A stretch of 64,000 bases of DNA, from positions 186,001-250,000 of the forward strand of contig NZ_CANLMP010000005.1 of the NCBI RefSeq assembly GCF_947492405.1, read 5' to 3'. Below, piece by piece: positions 32,556 to 42,499 of the stretch. Position 1 is the first letter of the stretch; each line of letters opens with the position of its first letter. Under the pieces are notes generated by a model. That model made no database searches, was not told the origin of the DNA, and worked only from the letters and a program-made list of their open reading frames with translations. The DNA is from an uncultured Aquimarina sp. Its GTDB lineage: Bacteria > Bacteroidota > Bacteroidia > Flavobacteriales > Flavobacteriaceae. Made by a program: the position numbers and the translations under genes.

Positions 32556-34767
32556 TGATTTCGAGCTCTTTTAATAGTAATTCGTTGATTTCGCTTGCTT
32601 GTTGTTGCTGTTTCACCGCATTAGGTTGTAACTCCGGAAGTGCCAAAAACAATCCTTTTTGTAATTTCTCCAGTGCTTCTGATGGTATGGTGACGTCTTC
32701 AGAAATCCATTTTAATTGTTGCAATGTTTCCAGATATCGTCCAGGGTCTTCAATCGCTTTTTCCGCTAATTCATTTCCGGCTTGACCGAAAAGCAGTTTA
32801 TCTTCTTCGGTAATACTTCCTTTTTCAGAAATTAATTGTTCCAGTCTTGCCAAAGTTACACGTATAGAAGGATATGCATCTTCTTGCTCTAAAGTTTCCG
32901 TTTTTCGGTATCCTGATACCTCATCGATTTCTCCAGTGAGTCTTTTATCTTCTTTAATGGGTGGAGGATCAAAACCGATACGGTGCACATAGATACGGGC
33001 ACTGTTTTTTATTTCCTGAATCAGTTTTAGCGCCCTGTATTGATACGGCAATGATTTTTCTGGTGTGTAGAGTCTTAAATATAATTCTGCATCCCACATT
33101 TCATTAAGCGCCTGTCGTAACTTACTTTTTAGCGATTGTGTAAACAGTGTAGATTCTTCTGGGTCTTCGTGATTATGCAGGTATTCTTCTAAAGGGTCTT
33201 CCTTTTTTTCTTCTTCTACCAGATTGTGTTCATTTTCGCTATCGTGCTTATGGGTATATTTTGCTAACGGATCTTCTTCTTCGTGTCCTTCTTCGTGATG
33301 ATCTTCGTCCTCATGTTCTGGAGATTCAACATCTCCCTCTGCAGTACCTCCGAATTCTGATTCATCTCCCATAAATTCGGCATATTTCAGCCGTAATACT
33401 TTCTGGTCAAAACCTAATTCATTACTCTTAAATTTATAATCCTTTGTGGACAGTTTGGGCTTATCTTTTAGTAATTTTTCGGTGTCTATAATCAACTGAC
33501 GTTGGCTTCTAAAATAATCCGGCATCAGATCTACTCCCATGGTTCCTTCTACCGCAAAAGCATCAGAAACTGTATCCTTAATCACGGCAAAAAAGGTTTC
33601 GCTTCTGGATACATTAGGTTTCGGACGTTTACGATCCAACGCTTCTACATAAAAATACAATTCGTCTCCTGGTTCCATATTCATTTGATCCAGATCGATC
33701 TTTTTTGACAAATTCATATTCTTACTTCCTACCGACACTTTATTCGTGAAATTTAGCTTTTCTTCTCTGAACTTTACGGATTCTCCAGAGCCTTTACTCA
33801 CTGTAGCAATGATATAAGCGTCTTCAATCCCAAAGTCGTCGGTAATCCCTGTAGTAAAGGATACTTTTTTACTTTGATTATACTCATACGAAGTGAACTG
33901 TTTTATTCCTTTAATTTCTACAGAAGGACTCTTGTCTTTGATCACCTCAATAGCGTACAATTCGGAAACATAGGATCGGTCTTGTAGGTCGGTAAATTTA
34001 AAATTATAAAAACCTGCACTGGTGAGTGTGGATGCTCCTGTATATATTCCATCAATTAATTTCATAGGATAGCTATTTCCCATGCTTTCCATCGTTACGC
34101 TTTTGATTTCTTGGTCGAATTGTATTTTCCAGGAAACTCTGGATCCTTCTACTGCTTTAATATCCATTGTAGAAGTCTCTAAGGAAGGAATCTGTGTGTA
34201 GTTGGGATATTCAATTATTAGTTGCTGATCTATTAACCTAGGTGGTTGTATTATTGTCGAAGTCGTATCTGTTAGTTTAAAAACAATTGTTTCCTGAGTT
34301 GCTTTAGGTTGTTGTGACTTTCGTAAAGTGCCAAACACGTTATATTTGTGTAGTGCTAGACCAATTAATACGCAAGAACTAACTAAAACAATTCCTCTAT
34401 TCAAATGATGAGGAGGTTTAATGGTTTTTAGTTTTTCGACAAGTCTGGTTGTTACTCTATTTTGCTGTATTCTGGCTAAGCCAGACAACTTTTCTTGTGG
34501 TACTAACAAAAGACCGGTACTATATTCTGTAGCATCAAGATGAAGATCTATATAGCTGGCAATATTTTCTAAACTCTTTTTCCACGGTTTTATGACAATT
34601 GCTGCAATACTGCCAACCAAAAGCAGGGTTAGTATCGTCCATAATATATTAGAAAACGCAAAATACATGAGCATTGCAGGTCCCAAAGCATATAATGTGA
34701 TCTCCAGCCAAAGCATCAGTCGCCATCGCCTTCTAAATCCAACCAATATGTCATGTCCTGATCTCAT
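32548..34767 (-). CDS. Large membrane-anchored protein (DUF4175-like)
   Basis: A 739-aa protein with two membrane helices near the N-terminus (about 18-58), a third at about 126-142, a long extracytoplasmic domain with Ig-like strands and helical Glu/Leu-rich parts. An unusual His/Glu/Asp-rich stretch lies around residues 476-540 (HEDEDHHEEGHEEED), a likely divalent-metal-binding or disordered segment. Organisation resembles DUF4175 proteins found beside BatA. It overlaps BatA by 1 bp (TAATG) and the downstream gene by 8 bp. Confidence 0.75.
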   Translation of the reverse strand: MRSGHDILVGFRRRWRLMLWLEITLYALGPAMLMYFAFSNILWTILTLLLVGSIAAIVIKPWKKSLENIASYIDLHLDATEYSTGLLLVPQEKLSGLARIQQNRVTTRLVEKLKTIKPPHHLNRGIVLVSSCVLIGLALHKYNVFGTLRKSQQPKATQETIVFKLTDTTSTIIQPPRLIDQQLIIEYPNYTQIPSLETSTMDIKAVEGSRVSWKIQFDQEIKSVTMESMGNSYPMKLIDGIYTGASTLTSAGFYNFKFTDLQDRSYVSELYAIEVIKDKSPSVEIKGIKQFTSYEYNQSKKVSFTTGITDDFGIEDAYIIATVSKGSGESVKFREEKLNFTNKVSVGSKNMNLSKKIDLDQMNMEPGDELYFYVEALDRKRPKPNVSRSETFFAVIKDTVSDAFAVEGTMGVDLMPDYFRSQRQLIIDTEKLLKDKPKLSTKDYKFKSNELGFDQKVLRLKYAEFMGDESEFGGTAEGDVESPEHEDEDHHEEGHEEEDPLAKYTHKHDSENEHNLVEEEKKEDPLEEYLHNHEDPEESTLFTQSLKSKLRQALNEMWDAELYLRLYTPEKSLPYQYRALKLIQEIKNSARIYVHRIGFDPPPIKEDKRLTGEIDEVSGYRKTETLEQEDAYPSIRVTLARLEQLISEKGSITEEDKLLFGQAGNELAEKAIEDPGRYLETLQQLKWISEDVTIPSEALEKLQKGLFLALPELQPNAVKQQQQASEINELLLKELEIND

Positions 34768-36065
34768 TATTGTTTTCTGAATTTTGCTACACTACGTTCC
34801 ATCACTAACAATGCTCCCAATAACAACCATAACCATTTTGATACATCAAAAAGTTTAAATTGTTTTTTACCCGTTACTAGATTTGTCGCTACAGGCTGCA
34901 GTTCTGATATATCGATCGTTCTTTTATCATACTCATTAATTTCGGTTTCGATATCTTTATGAAAATCAAAAAGTTTTAGCAGTTGTTCGGATATGTTTCT
35001 ATCGATACTATTCTCTGTAGTAAGCGCTTCTGTAAGATAAAAAATCCTATTGGAAGGTCCTGCTTCAATAATGTTATTGGCGAGATCATCTGGTTGGTAT
35101 GTTAATACTTTTGTAGCCGTTTTTGGAACTGGATTTGCAGATAACCAAACTACCAGATCGAAAGTATCAGTATCTAGGCCTTCTACATCCTGAACGATTT
35201 CTATATCAATTTGTTTATTCAAGTACTTTGATATCGCATTTAGCGATGCTTCTATGTATGTTTTTTGAGTAGCTAGGCTATCTTCGTAAAACAATACTAC
35301 TTTGGTTGGCAATTCTGAAGTAAGAATTACGCTTTCTTCTTTTCCGTTTAACGGAAACATCACACTATCATTTGTAGTATTAAACTGTAGTCTCTTATCA
35401 TCGGTAGCAATAAATGCTTTCTTAAAAGACAACTGATCTTGATCACTAATCATAGATAGGACTTGCAAAGAATCTTTTTTCTTGATGGTTTTGAGTGCTT
35501 TTTCAGACGAAACTTTTGAGTCCAAAGATATCCAAGCAATATTTTGGTTCGTATCTGGTCTTCTACCTTTGATTCCGTTTATGAATGCTTTCGTAAAAAC
35601 GACAATACTATCGGTTTGTAACGTTTCCATTTCTTTGGCTAACTGCCAATAATTAGGAGTCTTTTTATTTTCTATAGCTGTCTGATCAGTATCCAACTCA
35701 GGAAATCCAGATTCCAAAAGTCTTAGTGATTCTCCTGTATCTATTGTATCTATGATCGTTTGTATTCTATCATCATCCAGTAATGAAGGCTCTATTATAT
35801 AGGTTATTGGTATGGTAGCCGCTTTCTTTTTAATCTGAAATCCGGCTAGTAGTAAGACCAAAACACCGATTAATAGCATTCTAACTAATAGTAGAAAAAG
35901 TTCATTTAGCTGAATACTTCTGGATTGTTTTGAATCTGATTCACTCAGTAATTTAGTGCTCCCTACTTTTATTGTTTTTCCTTCTTTTTTACTCCACAGA
36001 TGTATCGCTAAAGGAACCAGAAGTCCTAATAATGCCCAGAGATATGTAGGGTTTAGGAAAAACAT
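34767..36065 (-). CDS. BatA-type protein (aerotolerance regulator N-terminal domain)
   Basis: A 432-aa protein with the characteristic BatA N-terminus: it begins MFFLNPTYLWALLGLLVPLA, followed by IHLWSKKEGKTIKVGSTKLL. A second membrane helix is at about 57-78 and a C-terminal helix at about 410-425. The extracytoplasmic middle has a von-Willebrand-like layout without a clear MIDAS. It sits 1 bp from the DUF58 gene. Bat proteins work with MoxR ATPases in envelope stress tolerance; the exact role here is unknown. Confidence 0.85.
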   Translation of the reverse strand: MFFLNPTYLWALLGLLVPLAIHLWSKKEGKTIKVGSTKLLSESDSKQSRSIQLNELFLLLVRMLLIGVLVLLLAGFQIKKKAATIPITYIIEPSLLDDDRIQTIIDTIDTGESLRLLESGFPELDTDQTAIENKKTPNYWQLAKEMETLQTDSIVVFTKAFINGIKGRRPDTNQNIAWISLDSKVSSEKALKTIKKKDSLQVLSMISDQDQLSFKKAFIATDDKRLQFNTTNDSVMFPLNGKEESVILTSELPTKVVLFYEDSLATQKTYIEASLNAISKYLNKQIDIEIVQDVEGLDTDTFDLVVWLSANPVPKTATKVLTYQPDDLANNIIEAGPSNRIFYLTEALTTENSIDRNISEQLLKLFDFHKDIETEINEYDKRTIDISELQPVATNLVTGKKQFKLFDVSKWLWLLLGALLVMERSVAKFRKQ

Positions 36066-36066
36066 A

Positions 36067-36963
36067 TCAGATTAGTTTGTTTCGTTTCTTCAGGAATACC
36101 TGTAATGCCTCTCCTATATGTTCTTGTAATTGGAACAAATGATAACTGATATCATTGGCTAAGAGCGTATTTTTAGTATTCTTGATCATCTCTTCTAGTG
36201 CGATGAGATATTCTTTTTTAGCGGTTTTTGCATCTATTTTGAGTTTTGCTCCTGTTTCTAAGTCTTCGAATGTTACAGTACCTTTGTAATCAAACTCTAA
36301 CTCATTCTTACCCATAAGATGTAATACCACTACCTCATTTTTTGGAGTTTTTAGTCTTTTGACAAAAGATGTTAGCTCTTCGTTATGTTCATACAGATCT
36401 GTTACAAAAAATATGAGTTCTTTGTGATTGCGATCTTGAAGACTTTTGGAGGCATTTGGGTTTTCGGGCCATTTCCCTTTATTTTCTATATTGGTTAGCT
36501 CTAATAAAAAACGATTATAGTGTTGTTTCTGGATTTTAGGATATAGGTTATACAACAGCTGTTCGTTTAATGCAAAAAGACCTATCGCATCTCCTTGATT
36601 TTGGGATAAGTATCCTAAAGAAGCTATTAAGATTCTGGCATAATCCATTTTAGAAAGTTCATCTTCTTTATGAAGCATGGATTTACTGGCATCCAAAATA
36701 AACTTTATTGAAATATTGGTTTCTATCTCGGATTGCTTGATATAATATCTACCGGATCGGGCTAGCATTTTCCAATCGAGTAATCGTAAATCGTCACCTG
36801 GTTCATAATTACGAAATTGCGTAAATTCCATTCCAGAACCTACATTGCGACTATTATTTAGTCCAGACAAATATCCATCAACAATTACACGCGCAATGAG
36901 TGATAATCCTGATACGGTTTTAATAAGTTCAGGTTTTAATAATTGATGATAATCTTGTCTCAC
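36067..36963 (-). CDS. DUF58 domain protein
   Basis: A 298-aa protein with the DUF58 signature GSGMEFTQFRNYEPGDDLRL and the following DWKMLARSGRYYIKQSE. A vWA-like fold begins at about 78 (IKFILDASKSM, with a DxSxS MIDAS). The start is GTG; the MoxR stop lies in the same frame 18 bp upstream and no ATG intervenes. It is typically the partner of the MoxR AAA+ ATPase encoded directly upstream. Confidence 0.92.
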   Translation of the reverse strand: MRQDYHQLLKPELIKTVSGLSLIARVIVDGYLSGLNNSRNVGSGMEFTQFRNYEPGDDLRLLDWKMLARSGRYYIKQSEIETNISIKFILDASKSMLHKEDELSKMDYARILIASLGYLSQNQGDAIGLFALNEQLLYNLYPKIQKQHYNRFLLELTNIENKGKWPENPNASKSLQDRNHKELIFFVTDLYEHNEELTSFVKRLKTPKNEVVVLHLMGKNELEFDYKGTVTFEDLETGAKLKIDAKTAKKEYLIALEEMIKNTKNTLLANDISYHLFQLQEHIGEALQVFLKKRNKLI

Positions 36964-36981
36964 TTGATTTGTTCTATGGTC

Positions 36982-37983
36982 TTACTTCCCTACCTCAATG
37001 GCTTTTAATAGATGACGCGTAACATCATCAGAAGTGATACCTTCTGATTCTGCTCTAAAATTCACAATCACTCTATGACGCAAGACAGGTATTGCCACAT
37101 GATGTAAATCATCTAATGTCACTGATAATCTTCCTTGTGCTAATGCTCTTGCCTTGGCTGTTAATATCATTGCTTGACCAGCTCGTGGTCCTGCTCCCCA
37201 ATTGACCCATTCTTTTACATAGGGATTCGTTGTTGATTCTGGTCTAGTAGCTCTAATCACCTTACTTACATACGTAATCAGATCATCACTTATAGGAACT
37301 TCTCTTACTAACTGTTGTAATCTGATAATATCTTCTCCAGAAATTACTTTGTTCAAGGTTTCTTTCTTAACACCTGTGGTATTCTTCAGAATCGTAGTCT
37401 CTTCTGATTCGCTTGGATACCCTATTTTGATATATAATAAAAAACGATCTTGTTGTGCTTCCGGAAGTGCAAATGTTCCAGATTGCTCGATAGGATTTTG
37501 TGTGGCAAGTATAAAAAATGGCCTGTCTAACTCATATGTTTTTCCGGAATAGGTAACCTCAAACTCCTGCATGGCTTCTAGCAAAGCTGCCTGTGTTTTT
37601 GGTGGTGTACGATTGATCTCATCTGCCAAGATGATATTAGAAAAAATAGGGCCTTTATTAAACTTAAAAAATTTCTTTCCTGTGCTATAATCTTCTTCTA
37701 ATATTTCGGTACCAATAATATCCGATGGCATTAAATCTGGTGTAAATTGTATTCTCTTAAATTTAAGATCAATAGCTTGTGCCAGCGTTCTAATCATTAA
37801 TGTTTTTGCCAAACCTGGAACTCCTTCTAACAATGCATGTCCACCTGCGAGAAAAGTAATTAATAATTGCTCTACCGTTTCTTCTTGCCCTGTAATGACC
37901 TTACCGATCTCTTTTCGTAACTTCTGAAGTTTCTCAGTAAGAATAGTTACTTCTTCTTCTATATTTACTAACTCTCTGTCCAT
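36982..37983 (-). CDS. MoxR-family AAA+ ATPase
   Basis: A 333-aa cytosolic ATPase from the ATG at 37983; the longer frame to 38070 begins at TTG and reads through repeat-like sequence. Motifs are Walker A (LLEGVPGLAKT), Walker B (ILADEINR), sensor 1 (ILATQNPIEQSGTFALPEAQ) and an arginine-finger region (DRFLLYI). The C-terminal lid contains GAGPRAGQAM. It acts as a chaperone-like ATPase for vWA proteins (DUF58/Bat). First gene of a tightly packed operon. Confidence 0.94.
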   Translation of the reverse strand: MDRELVNIEEEVTILTEKLQKLRKEIGKVITGQEETVEQLLITFLAGGHALLEGVPGLAKTLMIRTLAQAIDLKFKRIQFTPDLMPSDIIGTEILEEDYSTGKKFFKFNKGPIFSNIILADEINRTPPKTQAALLEAMQEFEVTYSGKTYELDRPFFILATQNPIEQSGTFALPEAQQDRFLLYIKIGYPSESEETTILKNTTGVKKETLNKVISGEDIIRLQQLVREVPISDDLITYVSKVIRATRPESTTNPYVKEWVNWGAGPRAGQAMILTAKARALAQGRLSVTLDDLHHVAIPVLRHRVIVNFRAESEGITSDDVTRHLLKAIEVGK

Positions 37984-38088
37984 ATAAGTACTATCTTTTA
38001 TGCTCTGGTTTAAATTAGTGTTGGTAATCTTAACGGATTCGTATTTAATCTCATCTCCAGCCCTTCCCAAAAGGAAGGTAGCTAAAAG

Positions 38089-38107
38089 TCCTTTCCTTTG
38101 GAAAGGA
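38089..38107. repeat. Short hairpin in intergenic repeat
   Basis: TCCTTTCC-TTT-GGAAAGGA, a perfect 8-bp stem, embedded in a sequence (CCCTTCCCAAAAGGAAGG ... AAAGGATTTAGGATTGG) that looks like dispersed repeat material. It lies upstream of the MoxR start and after the DUF4159 gene. Confidence 0.55.
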
Positions 38108-38186
38108 TTTAGGATTGGATAAACCGTTATCCATGAATTAAATGAAACATTTTACAATAAGCAACACTTTTGTAAACCAGAACCAT

Positions 38187-38834
38187 CTATGATGTTAACG
38201 CATACATTACAATGTTAACACCAAATCTGGTATTGTCTATTTTATACCATCGTTTATTTCTAAAATCATAATCCCACTCACAACCATAATCTTTGTTACT
38301 AAACAAAACACCGATCCTTCCATTAACTTTAATTGCCTTTAAATAGTCGTGTACGATATCATCTCCCCATCCATTCAGCTCTTGAGAAGTGGTTGGAGGG
38401 CCATCCTCAAATTCAAAGAATATTTTATAAATTTCATGAGTATTCGGAATCTTTTTTAATGCTTGTGGTCCAAAAATGTCTTCCATTTGACGCACAAATG
38501 ATTTAGAGAATAATCCATCAATATCGTGATTACAATCATCTGCAAACACAAAACCACCATTATTAACATACTTCTTAAAGTTTTCTCTTTCTTTTTTGGT
38601 AAACTGTACCAATTTATGACCAGAAATATAACAAAATGGACTTTTGAAAATCTCGTCACTACTCAAAGGAATAATTCTCTCCTGAGTGTCCACTTTTAGG
38701 GTCGTGTACTCTACAAGTGAGTTTAATAGATTAGAAGGCATTCTTTGATCCACATCCCAATCTCCAGACTCATATTGTAATCTCGTAAAGAAAAATTTAT
38801 TACTCAATATAAAATTAACTAGATGAAACAGCAA
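38187..38834 (-). CDS. DUF4159 protein
   Basis: A protein of up to 215 aa containing the DUF4159 hallmarks FTRLQYESGDWDVDQRMPSN, FCYISGHKLVQFTKKERENF, GGFVFADDCNHDI and GWGDDIVHDY. It has a glutamine-amidotransferase-like fold. The start is uncertain: the longest frame starts at TTG with a stop just upstream, and a second TTG nine codons later would also give a family-like N-terminus. Genes of this family normally neighbour MoxR/DUF58, as here, although a hairpin-containing gap of about 200 bp intervenes. Confidence 0.85.
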   Translation of the reverse strand: MLFHLVNFILSNKFFFTRLQYESGDWDVDQRMPSNLLNSLVEYTTLKVDTQERIIPLSSDEIFKSPFCYISGHKLVQFTKKERENFKKYVNNGGFVFADDCNHDIDGLFSKSFVRQMEDIFGPQALKKIPNTHEIYKIFFEFEDGPPTTSQELNGWGDDIVHDYLKAIKVNGRIGVLFSNKDYGCEWDYDFRNKRWYKIDNTRFGVNIVMYALTS

Positions 38835-38906
38835 TTAAGATCATAATTTGCGAAGATGATCTAAAAGGAACGTTAATTAGTATTATCTTAATATAATAAA
38901 CGCTCC

Positions 38907-38972
38907 TGTCATTTCGAGCGGAGTCAAAATGTAGTAACTGACTACTACATTTCGACTCCGCCCAATGTGACG
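38907..38972. repeat. Long hairpin, dispersed 'CTCGACTCCGC'-type repeat
   Basis: GTCATTTCGAGCGGAGTC and TGTAGTA pair with TACTACA and TTCGACTCCGCCCAATGTGAC. The stem is long and nearly perfect. It sits between TldE (stop) and DUF4159 (start) and may act as a terminator or processing site. A short relative of the motif lies at about 30616. Confidence 0.75.
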
Positions 38973-38994
38973 GGTTATAGTAAATGATTTCTGA

Positions 38995-40311
38995 TTATAC
39001 TGCGTCTGACAAACTGGTAAAAGTAAAGTCCCTTATTTTCATATAAGGTACTAGATTACCATCTATTCGGACCTGCTTACCTAGAGTTTCGAGATTATTA
39101 AGCATAATGATCGGGCTTTCGTTAAATCTGAAATTCTTTACTGGATGTTTTATTTTTCCGTTTTCAATATAGAAAGTTCCATCTCTGGTAAGTCCTGTAT
39201 ATAACAAGGTTTGAGGATCTACGGTTCTTATGTACCATAATCGAGTAACTAGAATACCTTTTTTAGTTCCTTTAATAAGATCCTCTAATGAAGCATCGCC
39301 ACCTTGCATAATAAATCCATTAGGAAAAGGCACAGGATCTACTCCTTTTTTCTCTGCCCAATAACGACTATATGCTAAGTTTTTTACGACTCCATTTTCT
39401 ATCCAACTTGTCTTTTTCAGCGGTTGTCCAGATCCGTTCCATGTACCGGTTGGCACTTCTGGATTAAGAGGATCCGACCAAATATTTACACGTTCGTCTA
39501 CAATCTTCTCGCCCATTTTAGTACCTCCACCTTCTTTGGACATAAAACTACGTCCTTCATCAGCAGTACGGGCATTAAATGCAAACGCCATATTACCTAA
39601 TAAACCAACTGAAGCTGCTGGTTCCAAAATTACTGTGTATTTACCAGGCTCGATTGCCTTTGCTTCTTTAGACATTACTGCCTTATCTATTGCAACTTTA
39701 GAAGCTTCTACGGCATCAAATTTACTGATATCGTTATAATCTCTTGTTACCCAACCAGATCCTGTACCATCATTACTACGCATGGTGACAGTAAAACTAG
39801 CATTGGTAGATTGATTATATGCAAACAAACCACTAGAGTTCATCATTGCACTAAAACCGGCAGAGTCGTTAAAGAATCCTGCCGCAGTAACGTTCTTGGC
39901 CGCAGCTGGTTCGATACTACTATTTGCTACTTCTGCACGATACTCTGGTGTTATCTTTGCTGTAGCTTCTGTATAGGTAATAGATTTATCATATGTTTGT
40001 GGCCCAAGAGGTTCCATAAATTCTGGATTCTCTGGAGAAAGTTTTGCTAATTCTTCAGCTCTCTTAACAACCTTCTTTAAAGATTCATCATCAAATTCAT
40101 CAATAGTAGCTGTACCAGATTTCTTTCCAAAATTAGATTGCACTACCAAGGTTTGATTTGATCTATGTCCAGCCGTAGATACCGTATTTCTAGCATAACG
40201 GATATTACCACTTTCGCTTCCGCTTAAATTTATTTCACAAGCATCTGCAGTAGAAAAGCTCATCGCTTTCTCCATAATCTGCTTTGCTTCTTCTTTAGAA
40301 TATATTGCCAT
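38995..40311 (-). CDS. TldE/PmbA-family protein
   Basis: A 438-aa protein of the TldD/PmbA superfamily. It has the N-terminal fold (EEAKQIMEKAMSFSTADACE ... RYARNTVST) and the C-terminal region with NLETLGKQVRIDGNLVPY. It lacks the HExxxH zinc motif present in TldD, as expected for the TldE (PmbA) partner. TldD and TldE form a heterodimeric metalloprotease. It lies 30 bp after TldD, so the two are co-transcribed. Confidence 0.92.
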   Translation of the reverse strand: MAIYSKEEAKQIMEKAMSFSTADACEINLSGSESGNIRYARNTVSTAGHRSNQTLVVQSNFGKKSGTATIDEFDDESLKKVVKRAEELAKLSPENPEFMEPLGPQTYDKSITYTEATAKITPEYRAEVANSSIEPAAAKNVTAAGFFNDSAGFSAMMNSSGLFAYNQSTNASFTVTMRSNDGTGSGWVTRDYNDISKFDAVEASKVAIDKAVMSKEAKAIEPGKYTVILEPAASVGLLGNMAFAFNARTADEGRSFMSKEGGGTKMGEKIVDERVNIWSDPLNPEVPTGTWNGSGQPLKKTSWIENGVVKNLAYSRYWAEKKGVDPVPFPNGFIMQGGDASLEDLIKGTKKGILVTRLWYIRTVDPQTLLYTGLTRDGTFYIENGKIKHPVKNFRFNESPIIMLNNLETLGKQVRIDGNLVPYMKIRDFTFTSLSDAV

Positions 40312-40341
40312 GATATTTTTTATTTGTAATAAGACTGTGAT

Positions 40342-41982
40342 TTAAATTTTTCTACCTGTGTTGATCACATTCACACCATTAAAGCGTGTGGTAGAACTTC
40401 CGTGAGATACAGCACTTATTTGCGAAGGCTGTCCTTTACCATCAAAGAATGACCCGAACATTCGATAGTCATCTTTGTCACATATCTTAGCACAAGAATT
40501 CCAAAATTCTTGTGTATTAGATTGATATGCCACATCATCTAGCATACCTACAATTTTTCCGTTTTTGATTTCATAAAACACTGTTCCACCAAACTGGAAA
40601 TTATATCGTTGTTGATCAATAGAATAGGAACCTCTACCTGCTATGTAGATTCCTTTTTCTACGTCCTTGATCATATCATCTATAGAGTATTTCTCTTTTC
40701 CCGGTTCTAAGGAAACGTTAGGCATACGCTGGAACTGTACATCGTTCCAACTCTGAGAATAGCAGCATCCGTGAGACTCGTTTTGATCGATCATATGAAC
40801 CTGATCTCTTATTGCCTGATAATTGGTTAGTACACCATTTCGAACTAAATCCCATTTTTTTGTTTTTACTCCCTCATCATCATATCCTACAGCTCCTAAG
40901 GAGCCAACTTGGGTTTTATCGGCTACAAGATTTACGATATCACTACCATATTTGAAGTTTTTGGTCTTCCATTTATCTAATGTTGCAAAACTTGTTCCTG
41001 CATAATTAGCTTCATATCCCAATACTCTGTCTAATTCTAATGGATGTCCAACAGATTCGTGAATGGTAAGTCCTAAATGATTTGGTTCTAATACTAAATC
41101 GTATTTACCTGCTTCTACAGATTTTGCTGTCAATCTTGCTTTAGCTTGTTTAGCAGCAAGTGTTGCATCCTCTACGATATCATAACTTTTGCGATATAGA
41201 TTAAGACCTTCAGGACCTTTTAGTTTTTCTGAAGCTAATCCATCCATATACTCATACCCCATTCCCATTGGAGCACTCATCGCTTGGCGCGATTTAAATT
41301 TACCTGTACCTTTATCAATAGCAGTCACTGTAAATGTCGGCCAGATACGATGTACATCCTGATCGATATAAGATCCATCAGTTGAAGCAAAATACTTCTG
41401 CTCATTAACCATAAAAAGTCCAGAGTTTACATAATTTGCTCCATTCTCTAAGGCTGCAGCATTTGCAGATAACAATAAATCTACCTTTTCTGAAACCGGA
41501 ACATCTTTAAAATCCTTTTTGATCGGAGTTTTCCAGCTAACTTCTCCATGTGATTTTACAGGAGCTAGTTTTACTTCTTCTTTTTGAATTTTTGAATTCG
41601 CTTTTGCTATTGCTACTGCTTGATCTGTAGCTTTCTTAATTCCATCTTCGGTAACACTATTGGTAGATGCAAATCCCCAGGTTCCATTAACAATTACCCG
41701 AATTCCGATACCAAATGATTCGGTATTTACTACGTTTTGCACTTTGTCTTCTCTGGTAAACACATATTGGTTTAAATACCTACCAATTCGAGCATCAGCA
41801 TAGCTTGCTCCCAGTGATTTTGCAGTATTAAGTGCTACGTCTGCCATTCTTTTCTTTATGGCAATATCCATTCCCGGATTAAGCAATGCCTCTGCGGGAA
41901 TATCATTTCCGAGGAGTAGTGAAGGCATCATCAAAGCGCCTGCTCCTAATCCCGTGTATTGAATAAAATCTCTACGTTTCAT
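40342..41982 (-). CDS. TldD-family metalloprotease with Tat-type leader
   Basis: A 546-aa protein. The N-terminus MKRRDFIQYTGLGAGALMMP is a twin-arginine-like signal, so the protein is exported folded, unlike the cytosolic TldD of enterobacteria. The zinc site is HESVGHPLELD (His308, Glu309, His313). C-terminal segments GRGSYSIDQQRYNF and GSSTTRFNGV are typical. It acts with the adjacent TldE. The partner has no leader, so the pair may be exported together or TldE may work elsewhere. Confidence 0.92.
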   Translation of the reverse strand: MKRRDFIQYTGLGAGALMMPSLLLGNDIPAEALLNPGMDIAIKKRMADVALNTAKSLGASYADARIGRYLNQYVFTREDKVQNVVNTESFGIGIRVIVNGTWGFASTNSVTEDGIKKATDQAVAIAKANSKIQKEEVKLAPVKSHGEVSWKTPIKKDFKDVPVSEKVDLLLSANAAALENGANYVNSGLFMVNEQKYFASTDGSYIDQDVHRIWPTFTVTAIDKGTGKFKSRQAMSAPMGMGYEYMDGLASEKLKGPEGLNLYRKSYDIVEDATLAAKQAKARLTAKSVEAGKYDLVLEPNHLGLTIHESVGHPLELDRVLGYEANYAGTSFATLDKWKTKNFKYGSDIVNLVADKTQVGSLGAVGYDDEGVKTKKWDLVRNGVLTNYQAIRDQVHMIDQNESHGCCYSQSWNDVQFQRMPNVSLEPGKEKYSIDDMIKDVEKGIYIAGRGSYSIDQQRYNFQFGGTVFYEIKNGKIVGMLDDVAYQSNTQEFWNSCAKICDKDDYRMFGSFFDGKGQPSQISAVSHGSSTTRFNGVNVINTGRKI

Positions 41983-42499
41983 AAACCTCTTTTTTGATTG
42001 AGTGAATATTAAAATAAGTATGATGAATTTTATCTTATAAGAATTCTTTTAGTATCTATGATACTTGACCATATCTTAAAGCTTTGTTATAAGACTAACT
42101 TTCGTTAGCTTTAAAAGTAGAAAAATTAAATCAAAGTACCATATCCCCATGAATCTTCATCACTAGATTTTAAGTGTAGGATTCCGCAAAAGAACCATCG
42201 TAGCACCAATTTCATAAAATACTGAAATACAATACATTAAAATCAATTATTCAATTGCATAATTCTTAATAAATCACATAAAAATGCACCAAAAAAGCAT
42301 TAAAAAAGCACTTGTATAAATTTTTGTTAAAGTTTCTGACTTTTCTTTATTAAATATTCAAAAAACATCTTCAAGAAGGTAGTATTAACATTATTGAAAG
42401 AGTAGCTTTTCTATAAGAAACTATTTTGACTCCAAAGAATACTCTTATGCAATGTAATTTCTTACCAATAATTCGACTATACTTATATACGTATTAACA
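41983..42499. promoter_or_regulatory. Divergent intergenic region, 517 bp
   Basis: AT-rich spacer between TldD (-) and the AraC-type regulator (+), containing both promoters. No convincing ORF, RNA or strong hairpin was found. A near-repeat AAAAATGCACCAAAAAAGCA / TTAAAAAAGCACTTGT is present around 42280-42315. Confidence 0.5.

Noticed and set aside
37984..38070. N-terminal extension of MoxR
   Set aside because: It starts at TTG and is partly encoded by repeat-like sequence; the family usually begins close to the ATG at 37983.
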